A DNA stretch of 5,415 nt, from contig JAUWMY010000212.1 of the NCBI GenBank assembly GCA_030612945.1, positions 1 through 5,415 on the forward strand. Reading direction: 5' to 3'. A program made the translations under genes and the position numbers. Source of the stretch: Desulfobacteraceae bacterium (GTDB taxonomy: Bacteria; Desulfobacterota; DSM-4660; Desulfatiglandales; Desulfatiglandaceae). Below the pieces are notes generated by a model. That model made no database searches, was not told where the DNA came from, and was given only the letters and a program-made list of their open reading frames with translations. Below, piece after piece: positions 1-4,162 of this stretch (the first letter of the stretch is position 1; every line of letters begins with the position of its first letter).

Positions 1-1
1 C

Positions 2-226
2 GTGAGGTGCAGGGGCCGTATTATTCAACCTGAAAATCTCCCAATGGAATTAAGAAACTGGAAAGACACTCATTCATCCCGAGGGCCTTCGGGCAAACTG
101 GATACTGAAAGTGTCCGGGCCGCCCTGACTCAAAGCGGAGGCAACAAAGCTAAAGCCGCCAGGCTCCTGGGTGTGGGTCGTGCCACCCTTTACCGATTCC
201 TTGCCAGATTTCGAGATACGGCATGA
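2..226 (+). CDS. C-terminal end of a sigma-54-dependent transcriptional activator (NtrC-type), 5' truncated
   Basis: This is the last 74 codons of a gene that begins before the window; the reading frame is open at the left edge, so the GTG at base 2 is probably an internal Val codon. The first residues (CRGRIIQPENLP) match the linker after the AAA+ domain of enhancer-binding proteins, where a phrase of the type 'G..I.PE.LP' is usual. Residues about 33-72 form a Fis-type helix-turn-helix, with GGNKAKAARLLGVGRAT followed by LYRFL as the recognition region. Family members bind upstream enhancer sites as dimers and use ATP hydrolysis to open promoters held by sigma-54 RNA polymerase. The N-terminal sensor and the ATPase core lie outside the window, so the signal and the targets are unknown. 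The non-coding DNA just downstream carries possible targets: TGAGACA repeats and a -24/-12-like element. Confidence in the family is high. Confidence 0.9.
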   Translation: MRCRGRIIQPENLPMELRNWKDTHSSRGPSGKLDTESVRAALTQSGGNKAKAARLLGVGRATLYRFLARFRDTA

Positions 227-238
227 TCTTTTTATTAC

Positions 239-261
239 AAAAACCTTCGTCCCAGCGAAGG
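239..261 (-). terminator. possible intrinsic terminator reading leftward
   Basis: CCTTCG (244-249) and CGAAGG (256-261) form a 6-bp stem with a 6-base loop. On the minus strand the stem is followed directly by five T (complement of A239-243), the form of a small intrinsic terminator. On the plus strand no T-run follows, so it would not serve the activator gene in the usual way. No minus-strand gene is evident to its right, so it may end an antisense or small RNA, or be chance. Confidence 0.35.
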
Positions 262-297
262 CACCTAATGTTTCTTGGATGTTCCCAGTGTGTATCA

Positions 298-494
298 TGA
301 GACACTTGTGTCTTTAAAACCAATGTGAGACAGTTCGCCAGCTCTTTATAAGCTTTTCTTTGGGGGTTATTTTTCTGCATATTCCCAATGGCATGGACTC
401 CAATCCCAATCCTTTGCGCTTTGTTATAGCTTTAATATCAATATGTTATATTTTTTCTTCGTTTTCCTGCCCGTAATGTCTCATAAGTGTCTCA
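298..494. promoter_or_regulatory. cluster of four TGAGACA/TGTCTCA heptamers
   Basis: TGAGACA occurs at 298-304 and 326-332, and its complement TGTCTCA at 477-483 and 488-494. The first copy is part of a dyad, AGACAC-TT-GTGTCT (300-313). The ten bases TGAGACACTT (298-307) recur exactly inverted at 485-494. Four copies within 200 non-coding bases, starting about 100 bases upstream of a sigma-54-like element, is the arrangement expected of enhancer sites for an activator such as the one encoded next door. That link is inference. Confidence 0.35.
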
Positions 495-592
495 GGTTTC
501 GTGCCTCAAACCAGTACCTACTAATTCAATGTTTTGGGTTAACTTCTTGACATTACGTATGTTTCTTTGAAACTCCGCGCGCTCCCTGATTC

Positions 593-608
593 CGGCACGT
601 ATCTTGAT
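593..608 (+). promoter_or_regulatory. sigma-54-like promoter element (-24/-12), imperfect
   Basis: CGGCACG (593-599), four bases, then TTGAT (604-608) matches the sigma-54 consensus TGGCACG-N4-TTGCW at all but two positions, with ten bases between GG (594-595) and the -12 dinucleotide (606-607). The weak point is GA instead of the nearly invariant GC at -12. Transcription would start near 619-620, about 40 bases before the 66-residue gene. The neighbouring sigma-54 activator gene makes this more plausible. Confidence 0.35.
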
Positions 609-618
609 ATATATCCAA

Positions 619-635
619 GAAACGTTTCGAGAAAC
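619..635. repeat. overlapping GAAAC/GTTTC palindromes in the leader of the small gene
   Basis: GAAACGTTTC (619-628) is a perfect 10-bp palindrome, and GTTTC-GA-GAAAC (624-635) is a second dyad sharing its GTTTC. The unit therefore reads GAAAC, GTTTC, GA, GAAAC. It lies 24 bases before the start codon and just after the sigma-54-like element. It could be an operator or chance; the short loops make a stable RNA hairpin unlikely. Confidence 0.3.
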
Positions 636-658
636 ACTTCCATCGGACAAATCAAATC

Positions 659-859
659 ATGAAGCCATGTGACAAAAGTATAAGGAAAACACTCGAGATG
701 GTGAAAGCCATGCTCGAGGTTGCAGACCAAGGAGATGCGGTACGCGAAGATACAGGTTGCGGCATTCTCTACGGCGTTGTGAGGGATTCCGCCTATAGAA
801 TCAAGAAACTGGCGGAGGCAGAAAAAGAGGCCCATATCAAAAAGGGCTGGTGGAAATAG
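659..859 (+). CDS. small conserved-looking protein of unknown function (66 aa)
   Basis: A compact, mostly helical, charged protein with no signal peptide or membrane segment. It begins MKPCDKSIRKTLEMV, has a central segment REDTGCGILYG followed by VVRDSAYRIKKLAEAEKEAH, and ends in KKGWWK. Cys4, Cys34 and His59 could bind a metal, but there is no CxxC pair. It resembles, from memory, short hypothetical proteins of sulfate-reducing Desulfobacterota that share the 'RED..CG.LYG..RDSAY.I..LAE.E' pattern; I know no function for them. The ATG at 659 has only a weak GGA upstream (654-656 region lacks a Shine-Dalgarno), yet no better start exists. A terminator follows directly, so it is probably transcribed alone and separately from the oxidative-stress operon. 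I am fairly sure it is a real gene because of its composition, the terminator and the remembered family pattern. Confidence 0.7.
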   Translation: MKPCDKSIRKTLEMVKAMLEVADQGDAVREDTGCGILYGVVRDSAYRIKKLAEAEKEAHIKKGWWK

Positions 860-890
860 AAAAAAGGAGCGTAATCCGGCGCCCTTTTTT
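860..890 (+). terminator. intrinsic terminator after the 66-aa gene
   Basis: A860-865 pairs with T885-890, GG (866-867) with CC (883-884) and GCG (869-871) with CGC (880-882), leaving A868 bulged and an 8-base loop. The hairpin ends in a T6 tract and starts one base after the stop codon. It separates the small gene from the rubrerythrin operon. Confidence 0.75.
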
Positions 891-923
891 GTTGAAGCAG
901 GGACCTAGTGGATAGGTCAAAAA

Positions 924-960
924 TGGATTAACAATCCAAAACAATAAATATTATTTTATT
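924..960 (+). promoter_or_regulatory. probable promoter/operator region of the rubrerythrin 1 operon
   Basis: After the terminator at 890 a new promoter is needed before the gene at 982. TTAACA (928-933, 5/6 to -35) and TATTAT (949-954, 5/6 to -10) are the best pair, but with a short 15-base spacer; TATTTT (952-957) gives 18. Two dyads overlap it: TGGATT-AAC-AATCCA (924-938) covers the -35 element, and AATAAA-N6-TTTATT (943-960) covers the -10 region. Either could be a repressor site. Neither closely matches the palindrome at the perR promoter. Confidence 0.45.
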
Positions 961-981
961 TAAAAGGAAAGGAGAATAACA

Positions 982-1479
982 ATGAGTAAGTCAGAACAAA
1001 ATCTTTTAGATGCATTTGCAGGCGAGTCCCAGGCCAACCGGAGATACCTTGCCTTTGCAAAGCAAGCAGACAAGGAAGGTAAACCTCAGGCTGCAAAACT
1101 GTTCAGGGCAGCCGCCGAGGCCGAGACAGTGCATGCCCATGCCCATCTCCGGGCGCTCGGGGGGATAAAGAGCACTGCTGAAAACCTCAAAGAGGCCATT
1201 GCAGGTGAAACCCATGAATTCAAAGAGATGTACCCTGCCATGATTCAAGCAGCCAAAGAAGAAGGCAACAAAACAGCAGAGAGATCGTTTACATACGCCA
1301 ATGCAGTTGAAGAAGTCCATGCAGATCTTTATCAAAAAACTCTGGACAGCTTAGATAACCCCAAAGACGTTGACTGTTATTATGTATGCTCCGTGTGTGG
1401 TTATACATGTGAAAACGAACCTCCGGATCAGTGTCCGGTCTGTAAAGCCAAGTCAAAGGCCTTTTTTAAAGTTGAGTAA
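982..1479 (+). CDS. rbr: rubrerythrin (short form), peroxide reductase
   Basis: Rubrerythrins reduce hydrogen peroxide to water in the cytoplasm of anaerobes, using a di-iron centre fed by their own rubredoxin-type iron site. The 165-residue protein has a ferritin-like four-helix domain (about 1-125) with expected iron ligands Glu15 (AGES), Glu48 and His51 (ETVH), Glu76 and Glu79 (AGETHE), and Glu110 and His113 (EEVH). The C-terminal rubredoxin-like domain has Cys136-x2-Cys139 and Cys151-x2-Cys154, with extra Cys132 and Cys143. It is shorter than the 191-residue rubrerythrin encoded downstream and clearly differs from it in sequence, so it belongs to another subfamily rather than being a fresh duplicate. 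The start is secure: AAAGGAG (968-974) lies 7 bases before the ATG. It is the first gene of a unit continuing through the zinc-ribbon gene, a flavodoxin and a rubredoxin, both possible electron donors. Confidence 0.95.
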   Translation: MSKSEQNLLDAFAGESQANRRYLAFAKQADKEGKPQAAKLFRAAAEAETVHAHAHLRALGGIKSTAENLKEAIAGETHEFKEMYPAMIQAAKEEGNKTAERSFTYANAVEEVHADLYQKTLDSLDNPKDVDCYYVCSVCGYTCENEPPDQCPVCKAKSKAFFKVE

Positions 1480-1511
1480 CAGGTATTTGCCGGAACATGG
1501 AGAACAACGAG

Positions 1512-1727
1512 ATGAAATGTCCATTCTGTGGTTGCCAATCTTTCTATTTGAAAGATCAAGACGATGAATATGAAACCTATGAATTTGACGTGGAAAAAGG
1601 TGAGGTCAATTTTCATTCCGAGGTTAATGAATCCGATGTACCCGAACTCCGGGAAAAGACGCATTGTTATTGCAACCAGTGCGCGTGGAACGGGAAGTTC
1701 GGGGAACTAAAAAATTCTGGAGGTTAA
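1512..1727 (+). CDS. small zinc-ribbon protein of unknown function (71 aa)
   Basis: I do not recognise a named family. The protein begins MKCPFCGC and ends with a second cysteine knuckle, CYCNQC, so two CxxC pairs about 45 residues apart probably bind one Zn or Fe; an extra Cys lies beside each knuckle. Between them is an acidic, aromatic stretch (DQDDEYETYEFDVEKGEV) that may form beta strands. I chose the ATG at 1512 because GGAG (1499-1502) lies 9 bases upstream and zinc-ribbon proteins often begin M-K-C-P; the in-frame ATG at 1497 would add five residues (MENNE) but has poor spacing to any ribosome-binding site. The gene sits 32 bases after rubrerythrin 1 and 3 bases before flavodoxin 1, so co-transcription is very likely. 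A role in metal handling, redox sensing or partner docking in peroxide defence is possible, but unproven. Confidence 0.8.
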   Translation: MKCPFCGCQSFYLKDQDDEYETYEFDVEKGEVNFHSEVNESDVPELREKTHCYCNQCAWNGKFGELKNSGG

Positions 1728-1730
1728 GTT

Positions 1731-2177
1731 ATGAAAAAAGTGTTAGTTGCATACGTAAGCAGAACCGGGAAGACCCAAAAGATGGCAGACTACATTGCCG
1801 AGGGAATTCGCTTCAGTGGAAATGAAGCTGATATTAAAAAGACCACCGAAATAAAAAATGAGAAAGATTTGGAAGGGTATGACGGATACGTGTTCGGCTG
1901 CCCCACCTACCATAGAGACATGACCGCCGGTATGAAGACTTTTCTTTTTGTGGCAGAAAAACTGAACCTTGTCGGTAAGATGGGTGGTGCCTTCGGCTCC
2001 TATACACACAGCGGGGAATCAGCGCCCATGGTCTTTGATACAATGCAGTATGTGTATAAAATGGACATGGTTGATCTCGGTCCACTAAGCTTGAAAGAGG
2101 CCGTTATTGACACTACAGATGGTACGCGCGCCTGCCAGGATTATGGAAAGGCTATCGGTCAAAAGTTTACCAATTAA
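1731..2177 (+). CDS. flavodoxin-like FMN protein 1 (flavodiiron-type flavodoxin domain)
   Basis: A single-domain, 148-residue flavodoxin fold that should carry FMN and shuttle electrons in the cytoplasm. The phosphate loop SRTGKT (residues 10-15) is the flavodoxin T/S-x-T-G-x-T signature. The next FMN loop is GCPTYHRDM (56-64), with Tyr60 where classical flavodoxins often have Trp. The third is FGSYTHSGES (88-97). These loops, and the IAEGI helix (22-26), resemble the C-terminal flavodoxin domain of flavodiiron proteins (FprA/Roo) more than classical flavodoxins, yet no diiron beta-lactamase-like domain is attached. Its ribosome-binding site GGAGG (1719-1723) overlaps the end of the zinc-ribbon gene, suggesting translational coupling. 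It is about 59% identical (67 of 114 ungapped positions, counted by hand) to flavodoxin 2 at the right edge. A role as donor to rubredoxin or rubrerythrin is inferred from context. Confidence 0.88.
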   Translation: MKKVLVAYVSRTGKTQKMADYIAEGIRFSGNEADIKKTTEIKNEKDLEGYDGYVFGCPTYHRDMTAGMKTFLFVAEKLNLVGKMGGAFGSYTHSGESAPMVFDTMQYVYKMDMVDLGPLSLKEAVIDTTDGTRACQDYGKAIGQKFTN

Positions 2178-2189
2178 AGGAGAAATAAA

Positions 2190-2396
2190 ATGGCGGCACC
2201 CGAGGATATGTGGCAATGCCAGACAGTGAATTGCGGTTATTTTTACAATCCGGACAAAGGTGACAGAAAAGGAAAGATCCCAAAGGGAACTCTTTTTGAG
2301 GACTTGCCGGACGACTGGAAATGTCCAATTTGCGGGGCGAGTAAGAAAATGTTCCGACCCCTTTTAGGACCCGACTCAGTAGCTGCGCAGGGATAA
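2190..2396 (+). CDS. rubredoxin of the Cys-x4-Cys (Rd-2) type
   Basis: A 68-residue iron-sulfur-free electron carrier with one Fe(Cys)4 centre. The ligands are Cys10 and Cys15 (WQCQTVNCGY) and Cys45 and Cys48 (WKCPICGASK). The first pair is separated by four residues instead of the canonical two. The same spacing defines the Rd-2 family described in Desulfovibrio desulfuricans ATCC 27774. The rest is ordinary rubredoxin: a YNPDKGD segment, then GTLFEDLPDDW before the second knuckle. About eleven residues (LLGPDSVAAQG) extend past the usual end. AAAGGAG (2176-2182) overlaps the flavodoxin stop and is 7 bases before the ATG. It is the last gene before the perR promoter. Rubredoxins are known electron donors to rubrerythrin and desulfoferrodoxin, both encoded here, so this one probably serves them. 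Confidence 0.95.
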   Translation: MAAPEDMWQCQTVNCGYFYNPDKGDRKGKIPKGTLFEDLPDDWKCPICGASKKMFRPLLGPDSVAAQG

Positions 2397-2403
2397 AAAT
2401 AGC

Positions 2404-2431
2404 TTGACAGGTACAAAGGACTGCTTATTAT
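2404..2431 (+). promoter_or_regulatory. sigma-70-type promoter of perR
   Basis: A perfect -35 hexamer TTGACA (2404-2409) is followed after 16 bases by TATTAT (2426-2431, 5/6 to TATAAT). It lies only 8 bases after the rubredoxin stop with no terminator in between, so perR can be read both from here and from the upstream operon. The -10 hexamer is embedded in the palindrome at 2427-2451. Confidence 0.75.
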
Positions 2432-2451
2432 TAGGAATCATTACTAATAAT
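2427..2451. promoter_or_regulatory. 25-bp palindromic operator, probable PerR/Fur-type box
   Basis: The left half ATTATTAGGAAT (2427-2438) and right half ATTACTAATAAT (2440-2451) flank a central C (2439) and are complementary at 11 of 12 positions. The odd centre and AT-rich halves suit the 7-1-7 format of Fur-family operators. It covers the -10 element, so bound repressor would block RNA polymerase. With a PerR-like gene starting 20 bases downstream, autorepression is the simplest reading. Confidence 0.75.
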
Positions 2452-2470
2452 TGTTTTAACGGGGCATCCT

Positions 2471-2938
2471 TTGAAATCAGACAAACCCTATCGCCTGACC
2501 CGGCAGCGGGAGGTGATTCTCGAAGAAGTCAGAAAAGTCTATCATCATCCCACGGCTGATGAGATCTATGAGAATGTCAGAAAAACATTGCCGCACATAA
2601 GCCTGGGTACAGTCTATCGAAACCTGGATGTCCTTGCCGAATTTGGGCTTATTAAGAAAATGGAGCCGGACTTTCCACAGATGCGATTCGATGGCAATAC
2701 AAAAGAACATTATCACATTACCTGTTTGCATTGCGGGATGATCGAGGACGCGCCCATTGAACCGTCGGGGAATTCTCTAAAGAACCTTGAAAATGCGCTG
2801 GGTAATCTGACCAAGCATGGGATATTCGGGCACAAATTAGAGTTTATCGGACTCTGTTCAAAATGCAGGGAAAAAGAGAATGGGCGCATTTTTAAGGAAA
2901 AATTAAATGAATGTATTGATACAGGAGGTTTCAAATGA
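2471..2938 (+). CDS. perR: PerR-like peroxide-sensing repressor of the Fur family
   Basis: A 155-residue Fur-family repressor: winged helix (about 1-75, with LTRQR, HHPTADEIY and ISLGTVYRNLDVL) and a C-terminal dimerisation/metal domain. The structural zinc site is complete: Cys85-x2-Cys88 and Cys129-x2-Cys132. The sensing site matches Bacillus subtilis PerR: His26 (H37), Asp74 (D85), His80 (H91), His82 (H93) and Asp93 (D104). Asp at the last position is the feature used to tell PerR from Fur. In PerR, peroxide reacts with Fe(II) at this site and oxidises a His ligand, releasing DNA. The start must be TTG at 2471: an in-frame TAG lies at 2432-2434 and no ATG or GTG intervenes. The ribosome-binding site is weak (ACGGGG, 2459-2464). 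The stop overlaps the next ATG by four bases, coupling perR to rubrerythrin 2; a fur/perR-rubrerythrin pairing is known from Desulfovibrio vulgaris. Confidence 0.93.
   Translation: MKSDKPYRLTRQREVILEEVRKVYHHPTADEIYENVRKTLPHISLGTVYRNLDVLAEFGLIKKMEPDFPQMRFDGNTKEHYHITCLHCGMIEDAPIEPSGNSLKNLENALGNLTKHGIFGHKLEFIGLCSKCREKENGRIFKEKLNECIDTGGFK
2923..2928 (+). promoter_or_regulatory. strong ribosome-binding site of rubrerythrin 2 inside the end of perR
   Basis: AGGAGG lies 6 bases before the ATG at 2935, within the last codons of perR. The ATGA overlap (2935-2938) means terminating ribosomes can restart. The contrast with the weak TTG start of perR predicts far more rubrerythrin than repressor from one message. 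Confidence 0.85.
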
Positions 2939-3510
2939 CAGATCTAAAAGGTAGTTTGACCGAGAAAAACTTACTCACCGCCTTTGCAGGCGAATCCCAG
3001 GCGAGGAACCGCTACACTTACTTCGCCAGCCAGGCAAAAAAGGACGGCTTTGTCCAGATTCAATCCATATTTGAGGAAACAGCCAATCAGGAAAAGGAAC
3101 ATGCGAAAAGGCTGTTCAAGTTTCTTGAAGGCGGAGAGGTAGAGGTGCAAGCCAATTTTCCGGCGGGTGTGATTGGAAGTACATTGGAAAATCTCAAGGC
3201 AGGAGCTGCCGGTGAACACTATGAACACACCGAGATGTATCCTGGCTTTGCCAAGGCTGCAAAAGAAGAAGGGTTTGAGGCCATTGCCACTGTTTTTGAG
3301 GCAATAGCCGTGGCCGAAAAACAACATGAAAAGCGGTATCTGGATCTTGCGGCAAATATTGAAGCAGGGCGTGTCTTCAAACGGGACACCGAAGTAGTGT
3401 GGCGATGCAGAAACTGCGGGTATCTCCATACGGGAAACGAGGCTCCAGAAGCTTGTCCTGCCTGCGCGCATCCGAAGGCACATTTCGAGTTGCTTGGTGA
3501 AAACTATTAG
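2935..3510 (+). CDS. rbr: rubrerythrin (classical 191-residue form), NADH-linked peroxide reductase component
   Basis: This protein has the length and motif pattern of the classical Desulfovibrio vulgaris rubrerythrin (191 residues). It reduces hydrogen peroxide with electrons arriving via rubredoxin. The ferritin-like domain (about 1-145) carries Glu20 (AGES), Glu53 and His56 (EKEH), Glu94 and Glu97 (AGEHYE), and Glu128 and His131 (EKQH). The rubredoxin-like domain has Cys158-x2-Cys161 and Cys174-x2-Cys177 (CRNCGY and CPACAHPKAHFELLG). All ligands are present and the ends are intact. It is translationally coupled to perR, so repressor and peroxide scavenger should be made from one peroxide-induced message. 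No terminator is visible in the 49 bases before tpx. Confidence 0.97.
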   Translation: MTDLKGSLTEKNLLTAFAGESQARNRYTYFASQAKKDGFVQIQSIFEETANQEKEHAKRLFKFLEGGEVEVQANFPAGVIGSTLENLKAGAAGEHYEHTEMYPGFAKAAKEEGFEAIATVFEAIAVAEKQHEKRYLDLAANIEAGRVFKRDTEVVWRCRNCGYLHTGNEAPEACPACAHPKAHFELLGENY

Positions 3511-3559
3511 AGACATGATGATAGGTGTTTAGGTAAGTCACTGAATAAGGAGTACAATT

Positions 3560-4075
3560 ATGATAGGACATGCTGGAATAATTACCATGAAAGGAAACCC
3601 TCTGACGCTTGTAGGCAAAGAACTCAAAGTGGGAGATATAGCTCCCGACTTCGAGGTTCTCGATAACGATCTTGCACCGGTCAAGTTTAGTTCATTCCGG
3701 GGCAAGATTTGCGTGATTTCTTCTGTCCCCTCTCTTGATACCCCTGTATGCGATATGGAGACTCGGAGATTTAACGAGGAAGCAGGTAAACTGGGTGCAG
3801 ACATCCAGATACTCACCATAAGCATGGACCTCCCATTTGCCCAAAAGCGGTGGTGCGGTGCAGCAGGGGTTGATAAGGTTATCACGTTATCAGATCATCG
3901 TGATGCGTCATTTGGAATGGCCTATGGTGCGTTGATTAAGGAACTGCGCCTCCTGGCCAGGATAGTGTTCGTGGTAGATGGTGAAGGCGTCATCCGGAAT
4001 ATCCAAGTAGTAAAAGAACAGACTGAAGAGCCTGACTATGACGCCGTGTTGAAAGCGGTAAATGCGTTGACCTGA
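3560..4075 (+). CDS. tpx: thiol peroxidase (Tpx), atypical 2-Cys peroxiredoxin
   Basis: Tpx reduces hydrogen and alkyl peroxides in the cytoplasm with thioredoxin as usual reductant. The 171-residue protein has the thioredoxin-like peroxiredoxin fold. The peroxidatic Cys64 lies in PSLDTPVCDMETRRFNEEA, where Thr61 is the partner of the T-x2-C motif. The resolving Cys99 lies in MDLPFAQKRWCGAAG, and Arg134 in LRLLARIVFVVD is the conserved active-site Arg. An extra Cys51 is in the preceding strand. The start at 3560 has AAGGAG (3547-3552) at 7 bases; Met10 (3587) is in frame but lacks such a site, and family members usually carry about ten residues before the KGNP motif. It follows rubrerythrin 2 by 49 bases with no clear promoter or terminator, so it probably belongs to the perR unit. 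No thioredoxin gene is in view. Confidence 0.96.
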   Translation: MIGHAGIITMKGNPLTLVGKELKVGDIAPDFEVLDNDLAPVKFSSFRGKICVISSVPSLDTPVCDMETRRFNEEAGKLGADIQILTISMDLPFAQKRWCGAAGVDKVITLSDHRDASFGMAYGALIKELRLLARIVFVVDGEGVIRNIQVVKEQTEEPDYDAVLKAVNALT

Positions 4076-4162
4076 GACAAAGAATCACTTGAGGCTCGAT
4101 CAGGCGAACGCAAGTAAGTATAAATCATAAACTCTAAACATTAGATTCAAGGAGGAATAATC

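Larger units (their letters stand above)
227..658. other. 432-base non-coding region with scattered symmetric motifs
   Basis: No convincing gene is seen on either strand. Minus-strand open frames here lack a ribosome-binding site and recognisable protein character. The stretch holds a minus-oriented hairpin with a T-run (239-261), four copies of the heptamer TGAGACA or its complement (298-494), an AT-rich tract with a T6 run (about 431-456), a sigma-54-like element (593-608) and overlapping GAAAC/GTTTC palindromes (619-635). Together this looks like a regulatory region between the activator gene and the 66-residue gene. Confidence 0.6.

Noticed and set aside
150..380. 76-codon minus-strand open frame across the activator end and intergenic region
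   Set aside because: It runs antisense into the Fis-type domain, lacks a ribosome-binding site and contains the terminator-like hairpin at 239-261.
434..456. AATAT/ATATT hairpin followed by T6 as a terminator
   Set aside because: The stem is only five A-T pairs, too weak for an intrinsic terminator; it is better seen as an AT-rich tract.
298..494. CRISPR-like array from the repeated TGAGACA heptamers
   Set aside because: Copies are 7 bases, in both orientations and irregularly spaced (28, 151 and 11 bases between starts), unlike a repeat-spacer array.
547..552. Perfect TTGACA hexamer upstream of the 66-residue gene
   Set aside because: No acceptable -10 hexamer occurs 15-19 bases downstream; the nearest sequence is GC-rich (CTCCGCGCGC).
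539..835. 98-codon minus-strand open frame across the 66-residue gene
   Set aside because: It lies antisense to a better supported gene, has no ribosome-binding site and its Cys/Phe/His-rich translation has no family character.
2971..3516. 181-codon minus-strand open frame opposite rubrerythrin 2
   Set aside because: The plus strand encodes a full-length rubrerythrin with all ligands; the antisense frame is a by-product of its codon use.
4089..4124. Promoter before dfx (TTGAGG at 4089 and TATAAA at 4119)
   Set aside because: The spacer is 24 bases, and other pairings leave a -35 with three or fewer matches. A promoter here remains possible but is not supported.
4119..4135. Second PerR-type box before dfx around AAATCAT
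   Set aside because: It shares the AAT-C-AT core with the perR palindrome, but its halves are complementary at only about three of seven positions.
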